Assembly (NCBI GenBank): GCA_036231525.1
Contig: JAZAGZ010000021.1
Span: forward strand, 1-16,414
Direction: 5' to 3'
From: UBA6522 sp036231525
GTDB taxonomy: Bacteria; Pseudomonadota; Gammaproteobacteria; Steroidobacterales; Rariloculaceae
Length of the DNA: 16,414 nt
Shown: in pieces, positions 1 to 7,556 of the stretch
Position numbering within the stretch: position 1 is the stretch's first letter
Layout: the number at the start of each line of letters is the position of its first letter
Made by a program: the position numbers and the translations under genes
The notes under the pieces: model-generated
Databases searched by the model: none
Seen by the model: only the letters and a program-made list of their open reading frames with translations
What the model was told of the DNA's origin: nothing

Positions 1-26
1 GCTCTGAAATCAGAACCAGAATGATG

Positions 27-383
27 CTAATCCAGACTAAGCTCCTGGATATCCTCAAGCGCGGGTGGTTCGGGGATCGAACGTACGTACTCGTAAATCC
101 GTCTGAGATTCTCATCACTTAACACATTAGGCGAGTAAGCAGGCATTAGGTTCGTATGCCGCACGAGTTGCAAGAATGCTTCAAACGGGTAGATCGTAGG
201 AGCTATTCGAACACCAGCAGAACCACCTTGTCCCTGATAACCGTGACACTGCCAGCACTGGTAACTTTCAAAAAGTGCTCTACCTTCGCTAAAATCTGCC
301 GCAGGTTCTTGTGCCACTCCCATCAAGGACCATGACCCAAGCAATACCAAAGCACAGAAGTGCGTAGTCCCCAGTTTACCCAT
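27..383 (-). CDS. Small periplasmic c-type cytochrome
   Basis: 118 residues. An N-terminal hydrophobic stretch (about residues 9-23) ending in GVA looks like a Sec signal peptide, so the mature protein should be periplasmic. One haem-binding motif CWQCH is at residues 43-47, and Met70 in the segment NLMPAY is the likely distal haem ligand, giving a class I monohaem cytochrome of about 95 mature residues. A helix typical of the cytochrome c C-terminus follows (ENLRRIYEYVRSIP). The ATG at 381-383 has an AGGGG Shine-Dalgarno six bases upstream, and this overlaps the TAG stop of the ThDP-enzyme gene before it. The gap between the two genes is 9 bases, so they are almost certainly co-transcribed and translationally coupled. 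Inference: it takes electrons from the exported ThDP enzyme or another periplasmic dehydrogenase. Family call is secure; the partner is not. Confidence 0.93.
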   Translation of the reverse strand: MGKLGTTHFCALVLLGSWSLMGVAQEPAADFSEGRALFESYQCWQCHGYQGQGGSAGVRIAPTIYPFEAFLQLVRHTNLMPAYSPNVLSDENLRRIYEYVRSIPEPPALEDIQELSLD

Positions 384-392
384 TGAATTCCC

Positions 393-2387
393 CTACCGTG
401 GCTGACAACGAACATCTACGAATGCAGGCTCACCTGCATCCACGACACTAAGTGCCCTAGCCATTGCAGGACCTACCTCACTGGGATTCGTGATGGGGCC
501 TTCTGCCCAAACCCCCATACCTTCAACAATTTTTGCGAGATCGATATCAGGGTTACGTAATTCATTACCAACCCACGAACTACCGTCGATCCCGCGTTGA
601 CGACGGGCAGACATTCGCTGCAAATGCATAAACTCCTGGTGATAACCCTGATTGTTATGAGTTACCGTCAGCATCGGGATGCCGTGATGAGCAGCCGTCC
701 AAAAAGATCCGGGAACATACATCATGTCGCCATCTCTCTGTATATTGAGTGCCAAACGTCCCTCAGGGCGATGAGCCAAAGCTCCACCCACAGCCGACGG
801 CGCCCCATAACCTAGTCCTGCGCCGCCAGAACGCCCCAGAAATTGATAGTGCTTCTCTATCGGCCAGAGGCGTCTCGCCCAGCGACTTTGCATGCCATCA
901 TCAGAAACAAGCGCCCAGTCCCTATCCTTTACCAGATTCCACAACTCTGCGTAGAGCCGTGCAGTACTTACCGGGCTTGCATTCCAGGCATAACGCGCAG
1001 CATCCCGGGCCTGCTCGCGAGCCCGAGTGTGAGCTGCACGCCAACGCTCTTCCCTTTCCCCGTTAGACATACGACGGGCACGGGACATCACCGACTGAAC
1101 TGCCTCAGTTAATGAAGGCAACGTTGTCTGTGCATCCCCCGCAATAGATAGGTCTGACGAGTAATAACGCTGAAAGCTCTGGTAGTTCGATTTCATGAAA
1201 AGGTCATTTACGCCGATACTGATGACCCGAGCATCCGGCTGCGCCTTGCGCTGAGTATCCCGATGAACCCGGTCACGCATCGTATTGATGACGCCCCAGG
1301 TATCGTATAGCTCGAGCCCCAATATCACGTCAGCCTGAGCAACTACGTTCGCCCCCTGAGACAGATAATGGGTGTTTGGAAAATTCATGCGCCCAAACTG
1401 ATTCACAACAGGCGCCTGAAGTGCCTCGGCCAATGCAACAAGACGCTCCACCCCTTCCTGGTCATGTGCCATCAAGTCTGCGACGATCACCGGGTTCTCA
1501 GCTTCTGCCAACCAGAGAGCTGCCTCTTCAACAGCTCCGATGTCACCGCTTGGCGGTTGAGTCGGTGTCATAGCGGGTATCCGAAGCTGCTGGTCACCGA
1601 CCTCATCTTCCTGCAGGTGACCTTCCAAAACGACTGCCACCGGTCCCATGGGCGGCGTCATGGCAATTTTATAGGCACGAACCATGGACTCGGCGAAATG
1701 TTGCAGCGAAACCGGACTGTCATCCCACTTAATGTAATCACGTATGACGCGCACACAATCCTGAGCTGAGTGAGACCACTCCACACCTGGACGACGTGAA
1801 GTGACGTCCATGTGATTCCCGGCAAGGAGAACCATGGGGCTGCGATCGCACCAGGCATTGTAAACAGCCATCGCGGCATGCTGAAGCCCCACCGTTCCAT
1901 GCGCGAGCATGCCAAGGGGTCGACCGGTGACCTTAAAGTAGCCGTGCGCTATAGCGATGGCTTGCTCTTCGTGTGGAGATGTTAGGAGCTCGGGTGCCCG
2001 ATTACCTCCATAGTTGACGAGGGACTCGTGAATCCCTCTGAAACTTGAGCCCGGATTCGTGGTGATGTAATCAAAATCTAAGCTCTTAAGGACATCCACC
2101 ATAAAGTCCGAGCCAGGATTTTGAACGAAGTGCTCCCGAGCCTCCTTAGCGTCATACCCCGGAGGAACATCGTATTCCATCACCTCCTGTGCGGCACTCG
2201 GAGGTGTAATCGCCGCAACCAGTGGCTGCCCGGCTTCCTGTGTTAGTGCTTGTTTGGACGCACCAAGAGACGCTGCAGCAAGGCCTGCCGCCGTGGCAGA
2301 AGAAAGGAACTCTCTTCGATTAACGTTAGTATCATCACTATCTTCTTTCTGGATCGTATCGGGCTGAGATTTGTCATCCGACTTCAT
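393..2387 (-). CDS. Tat-exported thiamine-diphosphate-dependent enzyme (acetolactate synthase / benzoylformate decarboxylase superfamily)
   Basis: 664 residues from the ATG at 2385-2387; a GTG at 2396 lies inside the Shine-Dalgarno AGAGGTGG and is not the likely start. Residues 24-45 form a twin-arginine signal (NRREFLSSATAAGLAAASLG), so the folded, cofactor-loaded enzyme should cross to the periplasm. The Pyr domain (about 90-260) has the catalytic Glu in PHEEQAIAIAHGY (Glu140). A central domain (about 285-430) follows. The PP domain carries the Mg/ThDP motif as RDGD (551-554), with NN at 578-579 closing it; the canonical first Gly of GDG is Arg here. The stretch WTAAHHGIP...HNNQGYHQE fits a branch usually annotated only as thiamine-pyrophosphate-requiring protein. 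The reaction is not determined: decarboxylation, carboligation or oxidative decarboxylation of a 2-oxo acid are all possible. The downstream cytochrome c favours an oxidative role. Whether the central domain binds FAD could not be judged. Confidence 0.88.
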   Translation of the reverse strand: MKSDDKSQPDTIQKEDSDDTNVNRREFLSSATAAGLAAASLGASKQALTQEAGQPLVAAITPPSAAQEVMEYDVPPGYDAKEAREHFVQNPGSDFMVDVLKSLDFDYITTNPGSSFRGIHESLVNYGGNRAPELLTSPHEEQAIAIAHGYFKVTGRPLGMLAHGTVGLQHAAMAVYNAWCDRSPMVLLAGNHMDVTSRRPGVEWSHSAQDCVRVIRDYIKWDDSPVSLQHFAESMVRAYKIAMTPPMGPVAVVLEGHLQEDEVGDQQLRIPAMTPTQPPSGDIGAVEEAALWLAEAENPVIVADLMAHDQEGVERLVALAEALQAPVVNQFGRMNFPNTHYLSQGANVVAQADVILGLELYDTWGVINTMRDRVHRDTQRKAQPDARVISIGVNDLFMKSNYQSFQRYYSSDLSIAGDAQTTLPSLTEAVQSVMSRARRMSNGEREERWRAAHTRAREQARDAARYAWNASPVSTARLYAELWNLVKDRDWALVSDDGMQSRWARRLWPIEKHYQFLGRSGGAGLGYGAPSAVGGALAHRPEGRLALNIQRDGDMMYVPGSFWTAAHHGIPMLTVTHNNQGYHQEFMHLQRMSARRQRGIDGSSWVGNELRNPDIDLAKIVEGMGVWAEGPITNPSEVGPAMARALSVVDAGEPAFVDVRCQPR

Positions 2388-2392
2388 GCTAT

Positions 2393-2400
2393 CCACCTCT
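2393..2400 (-). promoter_or_regulatory. Ribosome binding site that sets the ThDP-enzyme start
   Basis: On the minus strand AGAGGTGG stands 5 bases before the ATG at 2387. The alternative in-frame GTG (2394-2396) lies inside this motif, so ATG 2387 is the better start. Confidence 0.6.
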
Positions 2401-2408
2401 GATTAAAC

Positions 2409-2425
2409 GGGCCACCTGAAGGCCC
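2409..2425 (-). other. Small GC-rich hairpin in the leader of the ThDP-enzyme gene
   Basis: GGGCC (2409-2413) and GGCCC (2421-2425) form a perfect 5-bp stem around a 7-base loop. It sits just upstream of the ThDP-enzyme Shine-Dalgarno and about 80 bases past the stop of the binding-fold gene. On the minus strand it is followed by GTTTAAT rather than a U-tract, so it is a poor intrinsic terminator. It could be a weak attenuating or stabilising hairpin. The rest of the 2388-2501 gap is AT-rich (around 2430-2460), but I could not assign a promoter with both boxes. Confidence 0.3.
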
Positions 2426-2501
2426 ACGCACATATATTTAAGTATTAAGAGAATAGAACTTGCTTGACTTCAATACCACCACTTTCGTAACCAATTCCGT
2501 A

Positions 2502-3437
2502 TCAATTGAGGCCTCGCGCCCTCTGGAAATAAGTGGAATCCAGGTAGGGAGCGGGATCCAAGAGATCTTTCGAAGGTCTCGCATAACGACTCCGCAATCT
2601 GAGAACTGTCTCGATACCCGAGGAATCCAACTCGCCCCCCGGAGTAAGCCCGGTAATAGGATCCAACAGCTTTGTCATCACCGCATCAGCCACCCACGGC
2701 TTTATGGCAGGCATATTTTCTAATAGAACACCCTTCGCGGCAGCATAATTGTCGGGAGCCAGTACCCACTCCAATCCAGCAAGATAGCCTCGAATAAAAC
2801 TGACCAGTGCTTCACTGTTTTCCACGGCCCATGCGCGGCTTGTTGTAAATACGCCACCCTGATAACTCGGTACGGTCTCAAGACTGGTTTGCAGCACGTG
2901 GAATCCATTTTCAAGAGCAATACTCGTAAATGGCTCTATTGTCAGCGTACCAGCATGCTCCCCTGACTTGACCGACTCCCAGCGTTTCGGTGTGGCGCCA
3001 ACTGTTGCGAGCTCACAATCGCCCCTCTCAACCCCGGCCTTCTCGAGCATATCGTAGAGAACAAACGCAAAACCTGTTGCAAGCGCGTCGAGTGCGATAG
3101 AGCGCCCGCGCAAATCACCATATGTCTTAATCTCTGGTGCAACCACAAGAGAAAGCTCGATTCTAGTTGCCCCCATGAACGCAAAAAGATCGATTGGCTC
3201 ATGGAGCTGAACAGCACCTTGCCCCTCCTGATAAGCCACAACATTATCGAAAGCCGTTCCAGCAATCTGGAATACGCCTTGAGCAAGGTTCTTGATCTGA
3301 TAAATCGAACTCGGTGTTGTTTTGAACCTCACGTCAATTCCAGCATCAGCGAAAAACCCGAACTTCAGTGCCGCGAAAAGCGGTAGATTTGGAGCACCTG
3401 GGAAACAAATTAGGTCAAGCTTTTCATTCACACCCAT
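2502..3437 (-). CDS. NMT1/THI5-like periplasmic-binding-fold protein without a signal peptide
   Basis: 311 residues. The N-terminus (KLDLICFPGAPNLPLFAALK, then GFFADAGIDVRF) is the classic start of the NMT1/THI5/SsuA type of periplasmic-binding protein type 2 fold. Later family features include the hinge region YGDLRGRSIALD (about 106-117) and IEPFTSIALENGF (about 167-179). The ATG at 3435-3437 has GGGAGAG seven bases upstream and lies one base after the Mo-hydroxylase stop. An upstream extension in frame reads as unrelated sequence inside that gene. No signal peptide, lipobox or membrane segment is present and no ABC permease or ATPase is nearby, so a transport receptor role is doubtful. Known cytosolic enzymes on this fold include 4,5-dihydroxyphthalate decarboxylase and MqnA/MqnD. 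By analogy this may be an enzyme or ligand/cofactor-handling protein of the same pathway. Fold call firm, function open. Confidence 0.85.
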   Translation of the reverse strand: MGVNEKLDLICFPGAPNLPLFAALKFGFFADAGIDVRFKTTPSSIYQIKNLAQGVFQIAGTAFDNVVAYQEGQGAVQLHEPIDLFAFMGATRIELSLVVAPEIKTYGDLRGRSIALDALATGFAFVLYDMLEKAGVERGDCELATVGATPKRWESVKSGEHAGTLTIEPFTSIALENGFHVLQTSLETVPSYQGGVFTTSRAWAVENSEALVSFIRGYLAGLEWVLAPDNYAAAKGVLLENMPAIKPWVADAVMTKLLDPITGLTPGGELDSSGIETVLRLRSRYARPSKDLLDPAPYLDSTYFQRARGLN

Positions 3438-3438
3438 T

Positions 3439-5835
3439 CTATTTCTCTCCCATCCGACTCTGAGCTTCGCGAATGGCGGTCCAGACCCGGAAGGGAGTTG
3501 CCGGCATCTCAATATCACGAACACCATACTCACGTAGCGCATTCACTAGGGCATTTATGATTACCGCAAGCGTGGGGGTTGTTGGACCCTCACCACCTGA
3601 TTTAATGCCTAAGGGATTAGTCGGAGAAAGAACTTCGTTCAACGCCGTCGCAAACATGGGAAGTTCATCAGCACGAGGTAGCGTGTAATCCATTAACGAA
3701 CCACAAATCGGCTGACCCGAATCAGGGTCAATGATGCATTGTTCCCAGAGCGCCTGCCCAAGACCCTGCGCAATGGAGCCATGGGCTTGGCCATCAACGA
3801 TCAGCGGATTGATAACCCGTCCGACATCGTCTACCGCAGCGTAGCGGGTAACCTTTACAAACCCGGTCTCGGGATCTACTTCCACTTCGCAAGCCGCGCA
3901 ACCGTTCGGAAACACTGCAACATCCATCTGATTTTCACGAGTTATGGTCAATCCACCAGACAGTTTTGCTGGCAAATCAAGAGTCGTACTTGCACGAGCA
4001 AGATCAAACCAGTCTAAGATCTGCTCAAGTCCAGTGGCACTAAACACGCCGTCGGAAAATTCCACCTCAGCTTCATCTACTTTGAAGAACAGCGCAGCAA
4101 TACATTTTGCTTTCTCGATCAAATCTTGCGAGCCTAAATAAATAACCGTGCCGGCCTGCCGCATGGAACGCCCTGAATGCGATCCACCGCCCGCTTTAAC
4201 GATGTCTGTATCCCCGACAATGATTTTTATCGCATCTACCGAAACCCCCAGAAAGTCGGCTGCGACCTGCGCAAAGCTGGTCTCCTGACCCTGGCCAGTA
4301 GGCTGAGTACCTATCACGATCTCAATGACCCCATCTGCTTTCACAGTAATATCGGTACGCTCTCCTGGGGCACCAATGGAGGACTCAACATAATTTGCAA
4401 ACCCACGACCCAACCGTTTTCCCCGTGCACGAGCCTCCACTTCCCGTTCCGGAAATCCCGACCAGTCAACAAGGTCCAACGCGATGTCCATATTCCTTTC
4501 ATACTCACCGCTGTCATAAGTCACACCAAGCGGATTCTTGTAAGGCATCGCATCAGACGGGATGAGATTCTTCCGACGCAGTTCGATTGGATCGAATCCG
4601 AACTCGTACGCCGCTGTGTCTATTATTCGTTCTAGAGGATGGCAGACTTCAGGACGCCCCGAACTTCGATAAGCCTGAGTTGGCACCGTGTTCGTAAAAA
4701 CGGCTCTGGCTCTAGCCATCGCGACTGGGATCGCATAGCCCCCAGTGACGAGCGCAATCCCTTTGCCAAGCGGGGAGAGAGATACTATCCACGCCCCAAC
4801 GTTACTGAGATTAGAGGCTCGGTAGCCTAAAAACTGTCCATCGGCGCTCAGAGCTAGTTGCACACTCGTCTTAAGATCGCGTGCTTGGTAGTCACTTAAG
4901 AAAGACTCCGAGCGAGAGGCTGTGTATTTAACCGGCTGATCGAGCTTTTTCGCAGCCCATAGCGTGAGCCCAAACTCCGAATAGACTCGGTTCTTCGTAC
5001 CAAAATTCCCACCAACATCGAAACACAAGACTCGAAGGTTCTCTGGATTTTCCCGCAACGCAGCAGCAATCTGATGTTTGTGTCGAACCGCACCATTACT
5101 ACCTGCACAGAGTGTGTATCTTCCGGTTTTGGTGTCAAAGCTTGCCAACGCAGATCTAGGTTCTAATGGGACTCCTGTGATTCGTCCAATATCAAACTCC
5201 ATCTCTATGACATGTGCCGCCACCTCAAATGCAGCATCCGTTGCTGCTTCATCGCCAAAGATCGTATCAACACAGACATTATTTGGAAGATCGTTCCAAA
5301 TAATAGGAGCATCAACACGTGTAGCTTCCAAGCTGTCCGTTACCCATTCGATCGGCTCGTAGTCAACGGAAACAGCCTCTGCGGCGTCCATAGCCTCAAC
5401 GCGACTTATGGCCACTACCATAGCAATTGGCTCCCCAACATACCGCACCCTGTCAACGGGTAATAGCGGGTGGGGCCCTGTGAAAATATCGCTACCATCG
5501 GGCGCTGTCAGTTTTAGGTCTGTCCGCGTCGAAGGAACTGGATCATGAGGGATTACCCCCAAACCATCTTCACAGCAATCACTACCTGTAAAAACTGCTA
5601 AAACACCAGGCATAGACTTCGCGGTCTCTACATCAATATCGCGAATGCGTGCGTGGGGGTACACCGAGCGAACTATCGATGCATGAGCCTGCCCCGGGAG
5701 ATTAAAGTCATCGCTGAACCGACCCTCACCGCAAACAAGTCTATCGTCCTCTTTTCGAGGAACAGGTTGCCCAATCGATCTGAAGCTTGTGCAATCCAGA
5801 GAAATATTCATGGGCGTTGCCCATTCATTCATCAT
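3439..5835 (-). CDS. Xanthine dehydrogenase / aldehyde oxidase family molybdopterin-binding (large) subunit
   Basis: 798 residues from the ATG at 5833-5835. The usual large-subunit order is present: a/b-hammerhead domain (about 30-150, with YPHARIRDIDVETA), first Mo-cofactor domain (about 160-420, with LEPRSALA and GGNFGTK), second Mo-cofactor domain (about 440-740, with QPTGQGQETSFAQVAADFLG). The active-site loop reads AYRSSGRPE (388-396), not the AYRCSFR of form I CO dehydrogenase, so this is not a CO dehydrogenase. The catalytic Glu is probably Glu749 in SGGEGPTTPT. Such enzymes hydroxylate or dehydrogenate heteroaromatics, aldehydes or acyl-CoA thioesters using water oxygen, and normally need 2Fe-2S and FAD subunits; neither is encoded in this window. 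No export signal. The start overlaps the ubiD stop by 11 bases (ATGATGAATGA), implying translational coupling. A TTG at 5841, ATG at 5832 and ATG at 5811 are alternative starts. Confidence 0.93.
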   Translation of the reverse strand: MMNEWATPMNISLDCTSFRSIGQPVPRKEDDRLVCGEGRFSDDFNLPGQAHASIVRSVYPHARIRDIDVETAKSMPGVLAVFTGSDCCEDGLGVIPHDPVPSTRTDLKLTAPDGSDIFTGPHPLLPVDRVRYVGEPIAMVVAISRVEAMDAAEAVSVDYEPIEWVTDSLEATRVDAPIIWNDLPNNVCVDTIFGDEAATDAAFEVAAHVIEMEFDIGRITGVPLEPRSALASFDTKTGRYTLCAGSNGAVRHKHQIAAALRENPENLRVLCFDVGGNFGTKNRVYSEFGLTLWAAKKLDQPVKYTASRSESFLSDYQARDLKTSVQLALSADGQFLGYRASNLSNVGAWIVSLSPLGKGIALVTGGYAIPVAMARARAVFTNTVPTQAYRSSGRPEVCHPLERIIDTAAYEFGFDPIELRRKNLIPSDAMPYKNPLGVTYDSGEYERNMDIALDLVDWSGFPEREVEARARGKRLGRGFANYVESSIGAPGERTDITVKADGVIEIVIGTQPTGQGQETSFAQVAADFLGVSVDAIKIIVGDTDIVKAGGGSHSGRSMRQAGTVIYLGSQDLIEKAKCIAALFFKVDEAEVEFSDGVFSATGLEQILDWFDLARASTTLDLPAKLSGGLTITRENQMDVAVFPNGCAACEVEVDPETGFVKVTRYAAVDDVGRVINPLIVDGQAHGSIAQGLGQALWEQCIIDPDSGQPICGSLMDYTLPRADELPMFATALNEVLSPTNPLGIKSGGEGPTTPTLAVIINALVNALREYGVRDIEMPATPFRVWTAIREAQSRMGEK
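3445..3451 (-). promoter_or_regulatory. Ribosome binding site that sets the binding-fold protein start
   Basis: GGGAGAG on the minus strand lies within the last codons of the Mo-hydroxylase gene, 7 bases before the ATG at 3437. It supports the short 311-residue form, which lacks a signal peptide, over any longer upstream start. Confidence 0.65.
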
Positions 5836-7477
5836 TCTCAACTGATCGCGTAGGGGTCTCCGGTACTATCCCTCCACGCTTGCGCTGCACTGTCTGCGCC
5901 CCGTTCTCTGCCCAGCGCCCCTCTACAGCATTACGCGCAAATTGTTCCCAAGTATCACTCCAATCACCCATTGAATAACCGTGCCATGGTCCGGTAGGTG
6001 ATAACTCTGGGAACCCAAGTTCCTCCCAGATGGCTCGAGCATTCTCCATATATTCCTGTGCTGGAAGCGCCAGCGGCATCATCTTTATCTTTCGTGTTGC
6101 ATCTACCAGGATACCGGACTCCTCGTCCTGTCCTCCTTTAGGCCCATGCCCGCGCTTACGCCCTGTCACGATGCGCAAATCACTGGCAGGGTTCATTCGG
6201 TATGCAAGAGACCAAAAGATTGCGTCTGTGTTTAATGGATCAATATCACTACTGAGAGCAATAACAATTTTCCCGCACTGAGCTTGTAAAGTTGAAGCTC
6301 CTTTGAGCCCCCGCCAAATCTCTTCACGAGGTGTGTCGTCTTCGAAACGTAGAAAAATCACCGGCCTGATGTTTGTCAATGGTTCGTGCATGGTTACGCT
6401 GAGAATTCCTTGAACCCGTAACTCATCTCTCAAGTGGGAAAGGAATAACGGCTCGTACGCAACCCTTTTAAGAACGCTAGACTCGCTCGGTGTTACCTGA
6501 CTCACGATAGACGCAAAAACAGCTGAGCGCTTCCTTGTTATTGCGGTCACCTGCATAGACATGTTGAAGTCTTCCAATGCGACATAGCCGTGACTTTCTC
6601 CAAATGGACCCTCTGGCTCGAGCAACTCTGTGTCTATCACCCCTTCAACAATAATCTCCGCATCTGCAGGGACCTCTAAATCTACCGTTACCGCCTTTGC
6701 AACTCGAATAGGGGCACCCACGATGCCCCCTGCCACCGCCATCTCGTCTTGCCCCACGGCAAGTTTCTGTGGGCCACTGTAAGCAACTGCTGGGGGCACA
6801 CCGATCGCGATGGCGCAAGGCATCGGTTCACCTCGTTCCTGATACTTCTGCCAGTGCAGATAACCGCCAGCCCCCCCTACACGTGTGGCCATGCGAACAC
6901 CCAACCTATCATTCGCCTTCAGTGCACCACGATAGGTCCCCATATTACGGATACCTGTTTCTGGATCCTTAGTAATGACCAACGTTGCCACCAAGTAGGG
7001 AGCAGCATCGTAGCCCGGCGTCGAGATAGGAACAGGAAGGGTCTCAAGGCCACTACCGTTTATCAGAGCCTTCCCCTGAATGATAATTTCCTGGCAAGGT
7101 GGAGACTCGATACTCACAGGTGGAACTGGATTTGCGATGGCATGCAACCACTTTGCGCCAATTTCCTCTACGGAAACGCCCATTCCAATCGCATATATCT
7201 CAGGCGTTGTCGCCAATGCGCCGACCGCCACCGGCATGTCGTATAGTTGTCCATCACCGTTCGTAACTTTGCTGAATAAGAATGCTGATCGCTCTGATTC
7301 AGGCAATCCACCCTGGAACTGCCAGCGAACTAGTGGGTGTAACTCAGTGTCCTTATTGATCTCTCGATCTACTCTACGTAACAACCCTCGCGACTCAAGC
7401 TCAACTAAATGGTCCTGAAAATCTGGATACCCGGATTTATTCTGACCTGCTAGATTAATGGTTCGACTCCCGCTCAT
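5825..7477 (-). CDS. UbiD-family prenylated-FMN-dependent (de)carboxylase
   Basis: 550 residues, somewhat longer than typical UbiD proteins (about 490-500). It catalyses reversible decarboxylation of aromatic, heteroaromatic or alpha,beta-unsaturated acids using prFMN made by UbiX; no ubiX is in the window. All residues expected from the fungal Fdc1 active site can be placed: Asn178 and Arg183 (IRNMGTYR, spaced as N168/R173), a likely metal-ligand His208 (YLHW), Glu245 (DEMAVAGG), and the Glu289/Glu294 pair in EGPFGE. The Glu245-Glu289 gap of 44 residues matches E233-E277. So the enzyme should be active. The ATG at 7475-7477 has an in-frame TAG two codons upstream; GGGGAAGGA lies rather far (about 13 bases) upstream. 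First gene of the minus-strand operon, diverging from the TTT transporter. HmfF (furandicarboxylate) and FDC/phthalate-type enzymes are relatives with suggestive context; the actual substrate is unknown. Confidence 0.94.
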   Translation of the reverse strand: MSGSRTINLAGQNKSGYPDFQDHLVELESRGLLRRVDREINKDTELHPLVRWQFQGGLPESERSAFLFSKVTNGDGQLYDMPVAVGALATTPEIYAIGMGVSVEEIGAKWLHAIANPVPPVSIESPPCQEIIIQGKALINGSGLETLPVPISTPGYDAAPYLVATLVITKDPETGIRNMGTYRGALKANDRLGVRMATRVGGAGGYLHWQKYQERGEPMPCAIAIGVPPAVAYSGPQKLAVGQDEMAVAGGIVGAPIRVAKAVTVDLEVPADAEIIVEGVIDTELLEPEGPFGESHGYVALEDFNMSMQVTAITRKRSAVFASIVSQVTPSESSVLKRVAYEPLFLSHLRDELRVQGILSVTMHEPLTNIRPVIFLRFEDDTPREEIWRGLKGASTLQAQCGKIVIALSSDIDPLNTDAIFWSLAYRMNPASDLRIVTGRKRGHGPKGGQDEESGILVDATRKIKMMPLALPAQEYMENARAIWEELGFPELSPTGPWHGYSMGDWSDTWEQFARNAVEGRWAENGAQTVQRKRGGIVPETPTRSVENDE

Positions 7478-7556
7478 CGCCTAAAAACTATCCTTCCCCA
7501 GCAAAAAAGGGAACAATAAACTATCCCGAACGATACGTGTACAAGAAGGGCCCTAC
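7478..7556. promoter_or_regulatory. Divergent intergenic region between ubiD-like operon and TTT transporter
   Basis: These 79 bases must hold the starts of transcription for both the catabolic-type operon (minus) and the transporter (plus), unless promoters lie inside the genes. I found no convincing -10/-35 pair and no clear operator palindrome. Shared control is likely from the layout, but no regulator gene lies in the window. Confidence 0.45.
7545..7550 (+). promoter_or_regulatory. Ribosome binding site supporting a TTG start for the TctC-type receptor
   Basis: GAAGGG ends 6 bases before TTG 7557-7559. The TTG gives a good signal peptide, whereas the next in-frame ATG lies about 70 codons inside the conserved domain. 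This decides the start. Confidence 0.65.

Noticed and set aside
3438..3542. An upstream in-frame extension of the NMT1-like gene beginning MRYVSMVFVILRC that might look like a signal peptide
   Set aside because: It lies wholly inside the Mo-hydroxylase coding region in another frame, lacks a proper signal cleavage pattern, and the ATG at 3437 has a good Shine-Dalgarno next to the family's conserved start.
3439..5835. Carbon monoxide dehydrogenase large subunit (CoxL)
   Set aside because: The active-site loop is AYRSSGRPE without the Cys of form I CoxL, and no coxM or coxS gene is beside it.
6749..7246. A 165-residue plus-strand frame inside the ubiD gene
   Set aside because: No recognisable domain; it is the antisense of highly conserved UbiD active-site sequence.
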